Positions 17,053 through 26,055 are shown, numbered from the stretch's first letter. The stretch is 64,000 bases of DNA from an uncultured Bacteroidales bacterium (GCA_945787885.1 CALZJF010000004.1:36410-100409), one strand, 5' to 3'. The notes: a model not told the origin generated them from the sequence alone. Program-made: numbers and translations.

Positions 17053-18033
17053 TCAGTGGGATATAAACGTCTCAGTGGGAATAAGGGTGAAGAGGAGAGG
17101 CCAAAGGTCGAGATAGGTCAGGACTGCCAAGGCTGTCAGCAGCAGCAGGCAGACGATGAACCAGACATTCATGAAGCGGCCTCGCGCCAAAGCGAAATAG
17201 TGGGCTATGAAGGGGACGGAGTTCGTGAGGAAAAGGGGAAGCGTGAAGGAGAGGGCATCGGGGTACCACAGGAGGAGGAAGAAAAGGGGGAACTGGAGGG
17301 AGAAGAGCGTGTAGAAATACTGGCGCGTGCGGATTTTGTCGTTATAGGAAGTGCGGACAAAATGCGCCATCGACGTGAGGGAGAGGAAAAGGAGGAAGGG
17401 GAGGAACGCCAACTGCCAAGGCTCGAAGCTGGAGAGGAGCGGCAGGGAGGTGCGCAGGGCAGCGTGCCACGCGGAGAAAAGGCGGGAGACATCGAAGCCC
17501 GTCAGGAGGCAGAAAGTGCCATAGACCCAATAGGGGAGCAAAAGCCCAAGCAGGGCGGCTACGAAGGCTTTGCCCGTCAGGATGCGCAGCTGATGGGAGC
17601 AGGAAAAGAGGAAGAAAGGCACCAGAAGCAGCATGGGGGGAAAGACGATGCTGCCAATGCCGAGAAAGAGAAAGGCATGGAACACCCAGCCCTGCGGCTG
17701 AAAACGGCCGTAACCCTTGAACGCCACGAAACAGGACAAGAGGAGACTGGCGGCGGGAAGCCAATGCCAGGAGGAGGCATGGAGCGCAGGGATGGCTGAA
17801 ACGAAAGCCAAGAAGCTGGCGGAGACCATGCGCGAACGGATGCGAAGAAGCTGACACTGATTGTTGCACTCCACAAAAGCATAAGTCATCAGGGCTACAA
17901 TGGCCAACGTCAGCCAGGCTGCCACGTCAATGAGGGAAACGGACAGTAGCCAGCCGAAGAACGTGACGGCAGACATGACGGGGAGGGTGAGACTGCCCTC
18001 TGCCACACGATTGCGGAACCGGTGTTCTTTCAT
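17053..18033 (-). CDS. Unrecognised polytopic membrane protein
   Basis: I do not recognise this 326-residue protein. It has about ten predicted membrane segments (for example VMSAVTFFGWLLSVSLIDVA, and MLLLVPFFLFSCS) and very few charged residues. The frame is open 30 bases further upstream, but that part overlaps a small palindrome, so MKEHRFRNRVAEG is preferred. It looks like an assembly or transporter-like integral membrane protein, perhaps of the Bacteroidetes DUF6427-like type, which I cannot confirm. It is first in an operon with an O-acyltransferase and a VTT protein, so a role in envelope lipid or glycan modification is possible. Confidence 0.7.
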   Translation of the reverse strand: MKEHRFRNRVAEGSLTLPVMSAVTFFGWLLSVSLIDVAAWLTLAIVALMTYAFVECNNQCQLLRIRSRMVSASFLAFVSAIPALHASSWHWLPAASLLLSCFVAFKGYGRFQPQGWVFHAFLFLGIGSIVFPPMLLLVPFFLFSCSHQLRILTGKAFVAALLGLLLPYWVYGTFCLLTGFDVSRLFSAWHAALRTSLPLLSSFEPWQLAFLPFLLFLSLTSMAHFVRTSYNDKIRTRQYFYTLFSLQFPLFFLLLWYPDALSFTLPLFLTNSVPFIAHYFALARGRFMNVWFIVCLLLLTALAVLTYLDLWPLLFTLIPTETFISH

Positions 18034-18050
18034 ATTTCTGATTTTTAGCA

Positions 18051-18087
18051 GGTAGGCAACCATGCAAAAAAATTCGTCGCCTACTTA
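18051..18087. repeat. Short palindromic remnant related to family A
   Basis: GGTAGGCAAC near the left and GTCGCCTACTTA at the right form an imperfect inverted repeat with the family A outer end CCTACTTA. It probably is a deletion derivative. It overlaps the upstream alternative start of the polytopic membrane protein. Confidence 0.45.
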
Positions 18088-18094
18088 TAGTTGA

Positions 18095-18174
18095 GGTAGG
18101 TTCTATAAATTAGTTTTCAATGTAAGGCAGTGTTTCTGTTTCACTTGGACGCAAGCTAATTGATAGAACCTACC
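18095..18174. repeat. Family B palindromic element, internally deleted copy B1 (80 bp)
   Basis: It has both family B ends, GGTAGGTTCTATAAATTAG and, inverted, GGTAGGTTCTATCAATTAG, but lacks the central hairpin core. It is flanked on both sides by TTGA (18091-18094 and 18175-18178), which looks like a 4-bp target duplication. It lies between purD and the membrane-protein operon. Confidence 0.85.
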
Positions 18175-18306
18175 TTGAGTGTATTCCACAAAAAGAGAGG
18201 GACCCAGCCTTTGAGGAAACTGGAAAACGGGGGTGGCACGGGAGGCTGCCCAATGGGGTTTCCAGATTCATCAATGGCTGAATCCCTCATTCCACAGGCA
18301 AAACCC

Positions 18307-19578
18307 CTATTCGGAGAGGTCTTTGCCGATGTCGCGACGGAAATATTTTTTTTCAAACTGTATCTGCTGAGCTCCCGCCATCGACTTTGCCAATGCCTCT
18401 GCCTTATCTTTTCCGTAGGAGCTGACGGCAATGACACGACCGCCGGAGGTGACCAACTCGCCATCCTTCAGCGCGGTGCCGGCATGGAAGACGACACTGC
18501 CTTCTACCTCGGCACCCGTGATGGGGAAACCCTTCTCATAGCTCTGGGGATAACCGCCGCTGACGCACATGACGCAGACGGCTGCACGGGAATCAAAGAC
18601 AACTTCGCGGCGATCAAGGTCGCCCTGGGCAACGCCTTCGAAGAGATCGACGATGTCGCTCTGCAAACGGAGCATCACACTCTCGGTCTCGGGGTCGCCC
18701 ATGCGACAGTTGTATTCGATGACCTTCGGCTGACCATCGCAGTTAATGAGGCCGAAGAAGATGAAGCCCTTATAGACGATGCCTTCAGCACGGAGGCCTT
18801 CGACGGTGGGGGCGATGATTTCGCGCTCCACCTTCGACATCCACTCGGGAGTGGCAAAGGGGACGGGACTGACGCTGCCCATGCCGCCCGTGTTCAGACC
18901 CGTATCGCCCTCGCCGATACGCTTATAGTCTTTGGCCTCGGGGAGAATCTGATAATGAGTGCCATCGGTGAGGACGAAGACACTGCACTCGATGCCGCTG
19001 AGATATTCCTCGATGACGACGCGGGCAGAGGCATTGCCAAACATACCGCCAAGCATCTCGCGAAGCTCACGCTGGGCTTCCTCAAGATTATCAATGATGA
19101 GCACTCCCTTGCCCGCGCAGAGACCGTCGGCCTTGAGGACGTAGGGCGGCTGGAGAGTGGCGAGGAACTGGCAGCCGGCTTCCACCTGCGTGCCGTCGAA
19201 GGTCTGATAGGCGGCAGTGGGGATGCCGTGGCGCATCATGAACGCCTTGGCGAAATCCTTACTGCCTTCGAGGACGGCGCCTGCCTTCGACGGACCAATG
19301 ACAGGAACATGGCAGAGGGCGGGAGAGGACTGGAAATAGTCGTAGATGCCTTTCACCAAAGGATCTTCCGGACCTACTACGACCATGTCAATGGCGTTTG
19401 CCTGCACAAAACGGGCTATGGCATCGAAATCATCGGCCTTCATCGCCACATTCTCGCCTACGAGGCGCGTGCCGGCATTGCCGGGGGCGATGAACAACTT
19501 CTCTACTTTCTGACTTTGGGCTATTTTCCATGCCAGAGCATGTTCGCGGCCGCCCGAACCGAGGAGCAAAATTTTCAT
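18307..19578 (-). CDS. purD: Phosphoribosylamine-glycine ligase
   Basis: PurD catalyses the ATP-dependent joining of glycine to phosphoribosylamine, the second step of purine synthesis, in the cytoplasm. The 423-residue length is typical. Visible hallmarks are [18 protein letters not shown] at the N-terminus, the ATP-grasp region [15 protein letters not shown], and [18 protein letters not shown] with the family signature further on (CRMGDPETE). It starts 46 bases after the S41 protease stop on the same strand and is probably co-transcribed with it. Confidence 0.96.
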   Translation of the reverse strand: MKILLLGSGGREHALAWKIAQSQKVEKLFIAPGNAGTRLVGENVAMKADDFDAIARFVQANAIDMVVVGPEDPLVKGIYDYFQSSPALCHVPVIGPSKAGAVLEGSKDFAKAFMMRHGIPTAAYQTFDGTQVEAGCQFLATLQPPYVLKADGLCAGKGVLIIDNLEEAQRELREMLGGMFGNASARVVIEEYLSGIECSVFVLTDGTHYQILPEAKDYKRIGEGDTGLNTGGMGSVSPVPFATPEWMSKVEREIIAPTVEGLRAEGIVYKGFIFFGLINCDGQPKVIEYNCRMGDPETESVMLRLQSDIVDLFEGVAQGDLDRREVVFDSRAAVCVMCVSGGYPQSYEKGFPITGAEVEGSVVFHAGTALKDGELVTSGGRVIAVSSYGKDKAEALAKSMAGAQQIQFEKKYFRRDIGKDLSE

Positions 19579-19624
19579 ATCGTTGGAGTATTGATGAACG
19601 GAGGAGGGGGAGGAAGCCTAACAC

Positions 19625-21310
19625 TTATGGCCGGGAGAGCAACTGCCGATAGCGCGCGGGAGCATTGAGGATGCGGATGGCCTCGTCGAGGTCAGGGTCG
19701 TCCTGAAGATTATAGGCGATGAGTCCGCGCTCATAATAATAGGAGGCGACTATCACCGACTCGACGCTCAGGCGTACTTCCGACTCCCAACGCTGGAGGT
19801 CGTCGGCAAGATTTCGGCTCAGACGGGCTTCGAGGGCACGGAACTCCTCGGCGGCATCGTCGGCATAACCTTCCTGACGCGCCACACGGCGGACATAGTC
19901 GAGGGCTTTCTTCGCACGATTGTCGTAGGTGAAGCCCGAGCGTACCATATAGTCCTTGAAGGCTTCAAACTCTTCTGCGGTGAGGTGGAAGGACGTGGGG
20001 GGGGCGATGCTGGAGTGGGAATTGCGGTAATCGACGCAATAATCGAAAAGTTCGTCGGAGAACTGGAGGTACGTGAGCATCGTGGGGAGGGAATCGTGAG
20101 AGACGACGACATCGGGGGTGATGCCGCCACCGTCTTTCACGGGGCGTCCTGCCTGCGTGTGGAAGACGCGGCAGAGGGAATCGGGGAGATGGAGGGGCTG
20201 GCCGTCTTCACCCCGACGCTTGAAATCGCGCGCTTGGACGCAGCGACCTGAGGGAATGTAATATTTAGAAGTGGTGAACTTCGCCATCGTATTATAGGGC
20301 AGGGGCAGGGGAGTCTGGACGAGACCTTTGCCATACGTGCGGCGACCGACGATGACGGCACGATCATAATCCTGAAGTGCGCCTGACGTTATCTCGGAGG
20401 CGGAGGCGGAGGCGTAATCGACGAGGACGACGAGGGGAATCTCTGTATCGAGGGGCTGGCTGACGGTCTTATAGACGCGGTTGTCATTGTCTTCACGTCC
20501 GCGCGTCTCGACCACCACTTGCCCACGAGGGATAAAGGAGGAGACTACCTGAATGGCCTGCTGGAGAAGGCCGCCACCGTTGCCGCGGAGGTCTAACACC
20601 AACGACTCGGCACCATCGGACTTGAGGCGGCGGAAGGCGGCGGAGAAATCTTCGTAGGTGTCTTCGGTGAAACCATCGAGGAGGATGTAGCCGATGGGCT
20701 TGCCGTCTGTACGCGATGTATCGAGCAAAGTGGAATAGGCCACTGAGGGACGCTTGATGTTCTCGCGGCGGATGGTCATGTCAATGAGGTGCGGCTGACC
20801 GGGACGCTTCACGGTGAGCTGCAGAAGAGTGCCGACATCGCCACGCAGACGGCTGGAGACATCGGCGGAATAGTCGGAGGGCGACTGGCTGCCGCAGGGG
20901 GGAACGTCTTCGCCATCAATCTTCATGATGATGTCGCCCGTGCGGACGCCCGCCTTGGCGGCGGGCATGCCTTCGTAGGGGCTGCTGAAGACACAGCGGT
21001 CAGAGCCTTTGCGCCAAATGATGGGACTTCCGATGCCGGCATACTTGCCCGTGGTCATCGTTCGAAGCTCATCGCTCTCTGACTCCTTATAGTATTCCGT
21101 ATAAGGATCCAGCTCATCGATCATACCTCCGATGGCGGCCTCGATGACATGGCCTGCGTCGAGGGTATCGACGTAATAGAGATCGAGGTTGCGATAGAGG
21201 GTGTTGAAGATGTCGAGGGCCTGCGCCGTACTGAAATTATGGTTTTGCTGGGCCAGAACGACGGGCATCGCGCCACAACACAGAAGGAGGGACAAAAAGA
21301 AACGTTTCAT
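19625..21310 (-). CDS. S41 family C-terminal processing protease with PDZ domain
   Basis: The start is placed at MKRFFLSLLLCCGAMPVVLA, a signal peptide; the frame is open 63 bases further upstream without support. The 561-residue protein has a CtpA-like layout: an N-terminal helical part with DELDPYTEYY (66-74), a PDZ domain about 85-180 (PAAKAGVRTGDIIMKIDG) and the S41 core with LDLRGNGGGLL (239-249), the nucleophile region SASASE (301-306) and Lys328 in TYGKG. These periplasmic Ser/Lys proteases process C-termini of envelope proteins. It sits upstream of purD, an association with no obvious functional link. Confidence 0.92.
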   Translation of the reverse strand: MKRFFLSLLLCCGAMPVVLAQQNHNFSTAQALDIFNTLYRNLDLYYVDTLDAGHVIEAAIGGMIDELDPYTEYYKESESDELRTMTTGKYAGIGSPIIWRKGSDRCVFSSPYEGMPAAKAGVRTGDIIMKIDGEDVPPCGSQSPSDYSADVSSRLRGDVGTLLQLTVKRPGQPHLIDMTIRRENIKRPSVAYSTLLDTSRTDGKPIGYILLDGFTEDTYEDFSAAFRRLKSDGAESLVLDLRGNGGGLLQQAIQVVSSFIPRGQVVVETRGREDNDNRVYKTVSQPLDTEIPLVVLVDYASASASEITSGALQDYDRAVIVGRRTYGKGLVQTPLPLPYNTMAKFTTSKYYIPSGRCVQARDFKRRGEDGQPLHLPDSLCRVFHTQAGRPVKDGGGITPDVVVSHDSLPTMLTYLQFSDELFDYCVDYRNSHSSIAPPTSFHLTAEEFEAFKDYMVRSGFTYDNRAKKALDYVRRVARQEGYADDAAEEFRALEARLSRNLADDLQRWESEVRLSVESVIVASYYYERGLIAYNLQDDPDLDEAIRILNAPARYRQLLSRP

Positions 21311-21440
21311 GAAACAGTAGGGAAACGGGATGCAAAAATAAAAAATGGTAGGACTCAGGGGGAGGTGTAACACGGCTGTCCTACTCGATTCTCAGCGAAT
21401 ATAAGGGATTTTTACAAAAAGACGGAAGAAAACCAAGTTG

Positions 21441-21485
21441 AAAAAGGCTCGCGGCAGAGAGAATGACCAAATTTTGCCGCCTTGA
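21441..21485 (-). terminator. Terminator of the PfkB-type kinase gene
   Basis: On the minus strand AAGGCGGCA is followed, after an AT-rich loop, by TGCCGCGAGCCTT and then TTTC. The stem has a small internal bulge. It lies about 50 bases after the kinase stop codon and upstream of the S41 gene. Confidence 0.55.
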
Positions 21486-21534
21486 CCTTTTTATTTCATG
21501 GGAGAGCGATGGCTGAGGATATAAAAGAGATGAC

Positions 21535-22521
21535 TCATGACGCAGACGTACATTCTGCGGCGACAAGGCGCAGCCTGCTCCACGCGGCTTCCGGCAGACG
21601 AGTGCCGACGACTTGGATGACCTCGGCAGAGCAATGGGCACCCAGACGAAGGGCATCGGCGAGGGAGGCTCCGCGCAGACTGGCGACGAGAAAGCCAGCG
21701 GCAAAGAAATCGCCCGCAGCAGTCGTATCGACAACGCCGGGGACTTTCACCGCTTCCACACTGGCATGCTCCTGACCGCGGCGTGCCATGGCACCCTTCG
21801 CTCCGACCTTCACCACGGCAACGGGGCACATAGCGGCCAAAGCATCAAGGGCGGCAGTGGGGGCGAGGCCTGTCAGCGCATGACTTTCTTCCTCGTTGGC
21901 AAGGACAATGTCAGTGTTTTCGAGGAGGCGGAGGAAGTAAGAACGGTTGTCGGCTACTATATTATAGGAAGCAAGGTCGAGGCAAACTTTCGCGCCGGCG
22001 CGGCGAGCCATGCCAATCGCGGTCTCTATCAAGGCATGATCCTGCACCAAATACCCCTCTATGAAGGCGTAACCTGCCCCTTCAAACCATGCGGGCTGCA
22101 ATTCGGAGGCGGCGAGAGTGGCACCAGCGCCAAGATACGTGGCGAACGTGCGCTGACCATCGGGGGTAATGAACGTGGAAGCGACTCCCATCGGAAGCCC
22201 GCCGCTGAGGGGAACGACATGGACGCCATTGCGCATCATCTCTTGACGAAAAAAGGCAGAATTGCAATCTTGACCTGGCTTTCCGCAAAAAACGCTCTTT
22301 TCGCCTAATCTGGCAGCACAAAGCGTAACGTTTGCCGCAGAACCGCCCGTGCGAAGTTCGCAATGCAGCGCAGACGTTATCTGAGAAATATTCTGAAAAC
22401 GCTCATTATCAACTAATTGCATTGCACCTTTTTGCAGACAAAGCTGCTGAAGGAAGGCCTCATCGCGGACCATTACGAGGGCATCTACCAGCGCATTTCC
22501 TAAGCCAAGAATGTTTTTCAT
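21535..22521 (-). CDS. PfkB/ribokinase family sugar or nucleoside kinase
   Basis: The 328-residue protein starts at MKNILGLGNALVDALV; the upstream extension of 24 codons overlaps the promoter and is rejected. It has the ribokinase fold hallmarks: GNALVD at the N-terminus, RTGGSAANVTL around residue 60, and DTTAAGDFFAAGFL around residue 262. The last corresponds to the DTxGAGD catalytic motif, with Ala replacing the first Gly; the catalytic Asp is kept. It most resembles adenosine-kinase-like members common in Bacteroidales, but the substrate cannot be read from sequence. It stands alone with its own promoter-like box and terminator. Confidence 0.88.
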   Translation of the reverse strand: MKNILGLGNALVDALVMVRDEAFLQQLCLQKGAMQLVDNERFQNISQITSALHCELRTGGSAANVTLCAARLGEKSVFCGKPGQDCNSAFFRQEMMRNGVHVVPLSGGLPMGVASTFITPDGQRTFATYLGAGATLAASELQPAWFEGAGYAFIEGYLVQDHALIETAIGMARRAGAKVCLDLASYNIVADNRSYFLRLLENTDIVLANEEESHALTGLAPTAALDALAAMCPVAVVKVGAKGAMARRGQEHASVEAVKVPGVVDTTAAGDFFAAGFLVASLRGASLADALRLGAHCSAEVIQVVGTRLPEAAWSRLRLVAAECTSAS

Positions 22522-22546
22522 AGAAGATTTTTGAAAAAAAGTTGCG

Positions 22547-22554
22547 CAAATATA
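22547..22554 (-). promoter_or_regulatory. -7 box of the PfkB-type kinase
   Basis: On the minus strand this reads TATATTTG, fitting TAnnTTTG, 26 bases upstream of the start codon. It is divergent from the tRNA promoter 24 bases away. Confidence 0.5.
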
Positions 22555-22577
22555 GTGATTATTCAGAAAACTTGTCG

Positions 22578-22585
22578 TAACTTTG
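22578..22585 (+). promoter_or_regulatory. -7 box of the tRNA-Asn operon
   Basis: TAACTTTG is a perfect TAnnTTTG match, 67 bases before the first tRNA. A TTG at the right -33 spacing is lacking. Confidence 0.5.
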
Positions 22586-22651
22586 CAGCGCAAAACGGAA
22601 AAACAAGGATGCTTCCGAGCAAATTCCTATGTTCCGAATAGCAAAAACATT

Positions 22652-22725
22652 GCTTCAGTAGCTCAGTTGGTTAGAGCACCTGACTGTTAATCAGGGGGTC
22701 GTTGGTTCAAGCCCATCCTGAAGCG
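22652..22725 (+). tRNA. tRNA-Asn (GTT)
   Basis: The 74-base sequence folds as a cloverleaf with acceptor stem GCTTCAG/CTGAAGC, D arm GCTC/GAGC, anticodon stem CCTGA/TCAGG and loop CTGTTAA with anticodon GTT. The T loop TTCAAGC is normal. The T stem GTTGG/CCATC has a T-T mismatch at its second pair. CCA is not encoded. Confidence 0.97.
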
Positions 22726-22776
22726 CCCTACTCCGTGCGGTGACGCACATAGATTTACCCATAGCATTTTACTACT

Positions 22777-22850
22777 GCTTCAGTAGCTCAGTTGGTTAGA
22801 GCACCTGACTGTTAATCAGGGGGTCGTTGGTTCAAGCCCATCCTGAAGCG
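22777..22850 (+). tRNA. tRNA-Asn (GTT), identical second copy
   Basis: It is identical to the first copy over all 74 bases, including the T-stem mismatch, 51 bases downstream. The two are evidently transcribed together and end at the terminator at 22853-22890. Confidence 0.97.
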
Positions 22851-22852
22851 CA

Positions 22853-22890
22853 AGAGAGAGAAACCTGTGAAGGCTTCTCTCTCTTTTTTT
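22853..22890 (+). terminator. Terminator of the tRNA-Asn operon
   Basis: AGAGAGAAA is followed by an 11-base loop, TTCTCTCT and then a run of seven T. It starts directly after the second tRNA. Confidence 0.9.
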
Positions 22891-22951
22891 GTCGTTGCAG
22901 CTGCGGAGACTTCCGAAAATATCATTTAAAAATTACGTAAACAACACTACA

Positions 22952-22995
22952 AGGGCATCTTAAGATAACCATAAAGGATTATTTAAGATGCCCCT
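22952..22995 (-). terminator. Hairpin after the von Willebrand A gene
   Basis: AGGGCATCTTAA (22952-22963) pairs with TTAAGATGCCCCT (22983-22995). It lies 30 bases after the stop codon of the minus-strand gene and faces the tRNA operon. T-runs on both sides are weak. Confidence 0.6.
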
Positions 22996-23025
22996 GTTTG
23001 TTAGGTAATGCTCACAAATAACTTT

Positions 23026-24276
23026 CTATTCCTCTGCGTTGTTTTCACCAAAAATAACATTAAACGATTTGACAGCCTTGACAGCTTTATCTTCAGAAAC
23101 AACAGTGATTTTTACATTATGAGGCAGTCCATCCATTTTATCCTCAATATTCGTGAAACGAATAATGTAGGAGTTCTGCATAGCACCTGTCACAGGCAAA
23201 TCATCAAGTGTGGCGTTTCTAAAATATCTATCAACATCTTTAGAAGTTCCACCCGTATATTCTGACATCTTCTTAGGGTCTTCTTCCCAAAGGGTTCTCC
23301 AAGAGTAACTCCCTGACTCACTCCAGACCGTATGAACAGTGCCTTGCGCAGGATTCCAATTCAAAGAATTATTAAGGAACTCGACAGACCAAGATTCTTT
23401 ACCACCAGGCTGATTCGGTTCGTCCGTAAAATTCACATAAATGCGATTAGCACCTTTTCGGAAATTATACTGCTGATCTGCGAAGCGAAGTGCAACCATT
23501 CCACACTCGTTATAACAGCTTCCATTGTTGTAATTACCAGATTCTGCTGCTGAAAGCAAGGTGTATGCATCAGGACCTTCAAAACCCTGCGTTCTATAAG
23601 TACCACTTGAACGGTCGAGATATTCCTTCAAAAACGAGACAGTGGTTAGATTTAGACCACCACCTATACTGGTATTGCTAAAACGACTATCACCATAGCC
23701 TACACAACCAAAACGAATATCAAGACCCGATGCGGCGAGTTTCTCGCTCCAACTAATCACCTGCGTTGCCAGTCCATCAGCTTCTTCTGACATACTGCCC
23801 GAATTATCCACCAGGAACACCAGATCGGCCATAACAATGCGCTGGCCTTCGCCTTCAGAGGTATTATAAACATCAATACCCTTGGGAGTATCATCCACAT
23901 CTACCCAAACATTCTGCGCACGTTTTGTGCTATTACCATTGACATTACCATCAGTTCCTACAAGACTCAACCAATCGTTATTGCTATCATTCCAAATGCC
24001 AGTCAAGTTGATGCTAGCCACATTGGTTCCATCTTCATTTTGCTCTACTGTGCAGGTAGGATTTGATATAGTCGTCGTGACCTCATCATAACTTACCTCC
24101 GGGCTATTTTGAGCTTGGTCATCACCAGGGATACCTACAACACGGATGATTTCTTTAACATAGTCTTCAAGAATAAAGCTTTCCTCTCCATCGCTAAGAC
24201 AAGAGTTCAAACTTAGCATCATGATACCAGTACCCAAGATGCAGGATGTGCTTAAAAATGCTTTATATAGTTTCAT
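23026..24276 (-). CDS. von Willebrand factor A domain lipoprotein
   Basis: The start MKLYKAFLSTSCILGTGIMM is chosen because it opens a lipoprotein signal ending MMLSLNSC; the frame is open 84 bases further without support. The 416-residue protein has a vWA domain from about residue 145 to 400. MADLVFLVDNSGSMSEEADG (about 146-165) carries the MIDAS motif DxSGS, and AANRIYVNFTDEPNQ-like sequence provides the later metal-coordinating Asp. Such lipoproteins bind protein or glycan ligands at the cell surface. The gene lies directly downstream of an OmpA-like gene on the same strand. Both genes are clearly more AT-rich than their surroundings, a sign of possible transfer. Confidence 0.85.
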   Translation of the reverse strand: MKLYKAFLSTSCILGTGIMMLSLNSCLSDGEESFILEDYVKEIIRVVGIPGDDQAQNSPEVSYDEVTTTISNPTCTVEQNEDGTNVASINLTGIWNDSNNDWLSLVGTDGNVNGNSTKRAQNVWVDVDDTPKGIDVYNTSEGEGQRIVMADLVFLVDNSGSMSEEADGLATQVISWSEKLAASGLDIRFGCVGYGDSRFSNTSIGGGLNLTTVSFLKEYLDRSSGTYRTQGFEGPDAYTLLSAAESGNYNNGSCYNECGMVALRFADQQYNFRKGANRIYVNFTDEPNQPGGKESWSVEFLNNSLNWNPAQGTVHTVWSESGSYSWRTLWEEDPKKMSEYTGGTSKDVDRYFRNATLDDLPVTGAMQNSYIIRFTNIEDKMDGLPHNVKITVVSEDKAVKAVKSFNVIFGENNAEE

Positions 24277-24518
24277 AAGGATTTTGTATTTTGGATATAT
24301 TAAGTAAAGAAAATATTTGTCACAAGGAATCAAATTTCTTAACAGACGATTCCAACTCATTTAAAAGGTGCAATTTCTCGAAGTAGCAACAACATTGTCA
24401 GCTGCAATCATGACATCTACACCCACCATTCACAAGAGGAACAATGTAATAGTAAATTTTCAAGACACAATTGTCCTATGTCGGCTACAATATCTATAGA
24501 GAAGCAAGCAATGTCCCT

Positions 24519-25838
24519 TTATTTCAGAATTTCAAACTCAACTCGGCGATTTAAACGGCGACCTTCATCCGTGTCATTCTCAGTCAGTGGCTTACTCATA
24601 CCATAAGCCTCATAAGAAAGTTTATCGGGAGAAACACCACGCTGTACGAGATACTGCATTACAGAAATAGCCCGCTCACGAGAGAGGTTCATATTAAATT
24701 CTTCTGTACCACGATTGTCCGTATGACCTTTTATCTTAATCTTAGAGTTAGTGCGAATAAGAGTTTCTGCTAAGGTATTCAGATAAGAATAAGACTCTGA
24801 CTTGATATTGCTCTTTCCAAAATCAAAGTTTATAGCATCGTCAATAGCGCAAATAGTTTTTCCCGATACTGATTCGCCACGAGACATCATATCTGTAATT
24901 TCCTCCAATGAATAACAAGGTTTCTCTTCCTTGACAACAACGGGTGCAGGCTGAGGTTCAGGAATAGCAGGTTCAAATACTTCTACGACTGGAGTAGGAG
25001 CATGCTTCTTTTTGAAAATGCTAAAAGGAATGCCTATATTAGCCCTTAACTCGAGTCCTCTCAAATGGCGTGACCCATAAACTTTACGTCCCTGAGGAAG
25101 AGGTTCTGGAAAGACGACAGAAATAGCTTCACCATCTTTTTCTTTACCATAAGTATTAGTGAGTCCGTGCTCATACATTAACTCTGCACCAAGATAACAA
25201 GTATGTCTGCCAATTCGTAACTGCCACTTCACACCCGCACCCACGGCTGCGGCGAAATACACCCCATTCATATTCATCTTTGTCAAATCCATCTGATAAC
25301 CAATATAACTGTTGGATGACTTTGTCTCAACATACTGCATAGCGGCATTGATTTCTCCTCCCGCACAGAATCCTAATACCGGAGCCACATAGACATAGGG
25401 GCGTACAGCACTCGTAGGCTTCAGAAACTGGTACATCAGCGGCACACGTACATCTACATAGTGAGCGGAAAGGGAGTAACGTACATCCTTTAATCCTTCC
25501 ACATCATAGTAAGGCAAAAGCGTACCGGCATCAAGAAGTTTGCTTCCTATCTCAAAAAGACGACCGCCTCTATGTGTGTAAGAAACCTCCGGACGAATGG
25601 CATACTGATGATTGCCACCAAACTCGCCTTGGGCAAAAACAGCAAACATGCCGCCATTACAATTCTTGTTTGTAGGAAAGACATCTTTATTCAAATCAGA
25701 ATAATGTAGCCAAGATGAATGAAGACCACTTCCCATACCCAAATACCAATTATTAGGCTCTGGAGTTGTCGATTCCTGTGCCTGAGTAGTTGCCACAAAC
25801 ATCGTGCAACCTGCTAATAAGAATTTTAATCTTTGCAT
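24519..25838 (-). CDS. Outer-membrane beta-barrel protein with C-terminal OmpA domain
   Basis: The protein has 439 residues with signal peptide MQRLKFLLAGCTMFVATTQA. Residues about 25-285 look like an outer-membrane beta-barrel (WYLGMGSGLHSSW, QYAIRPEVSYTHRGGRLFE, LMYEHGLTN). A Pro/Val linker (PAIPEPQPAPVVV) follows, and the OmpA peptidoglycan-binding domain lies at about 325-439 (INFDFGKSNIK, IKGHTDNRGTEEFNMNLS, GRRLNRRVEFEI). The domain ties the outer membrane to the wall. The promoter is about 190 bases upstream, and the vWA lipoprotein gene follows after a 242-base gap, so the two may be one unit. Confidence 0.92.
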   Translation of the reverse strand: MQRLKFLLAGCTMFVATTQAQESTTPEPNNWYLGMGSGLHSSWLHYSDLNKDVFPTNKNCNGGMFAVFAQGEFGGNHQYAIRPEVSYTHRGGRLFEIGSKLLDAGTLLPYYDVEGLKDVRYSLSAHYVDVRVPLMYQFLKPTSAVRPYVYVAPVLGFCAGGEINAAMQYVETKSSNSYIGYQMDLTKMNMNGVYFAAAVGAGVKWQLRIGRHTCYLGAELMYEHGLTNTYGKEKDGEAISVVFPEPLPQGRKVYGSRHLRGLELRANIGIPFSIFKKKHAPTPVVEVFEPAIPEPQPAPVVVKEEKPCYSLEEITDMMSRGESVSGKTICAIDDAINFDFGKSNIKSESYSYLNTLAETLIRTNSKIKIKGHTDNRGTEEFNMNLSRERAISVMQYLVQRGVSPDKLSYEAYGMSKPLTENDTDEGRRLNRRVEFEILK

Positions 25839-26025
25839 AAATATATGGATTTAAAATTTCTATACGACTCTTATATTATTGCATCTCTGATGCCACGCAA
25901 CAAAGCAATACATTACAATCTAGCGATGAACATGCACTCCTCCATTAAAAAAAGACAATTCAACAATAGCAATGCTTCCACCTCTTGCCAAAGTCTTATC
26001 ATCATTCAGGAAAAGATTTCAATGG

Positions 26026-26055
26026 CAAATGTACATATTTTTCCCTATTCAACAA
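26026..26055 (-). promoter_or_regulatory. Promoter of the OmpA-like gene
   Basis: On the minus strand TTG (26055-26053), a 19-base spacer and TACATTTG (26033-26026) match the Bacteroidetes consensus. The leader would be about 190 bases of AT-rich DNA. Nothing else is seen in the 25839-26184 gap. Confidence 0.6.
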
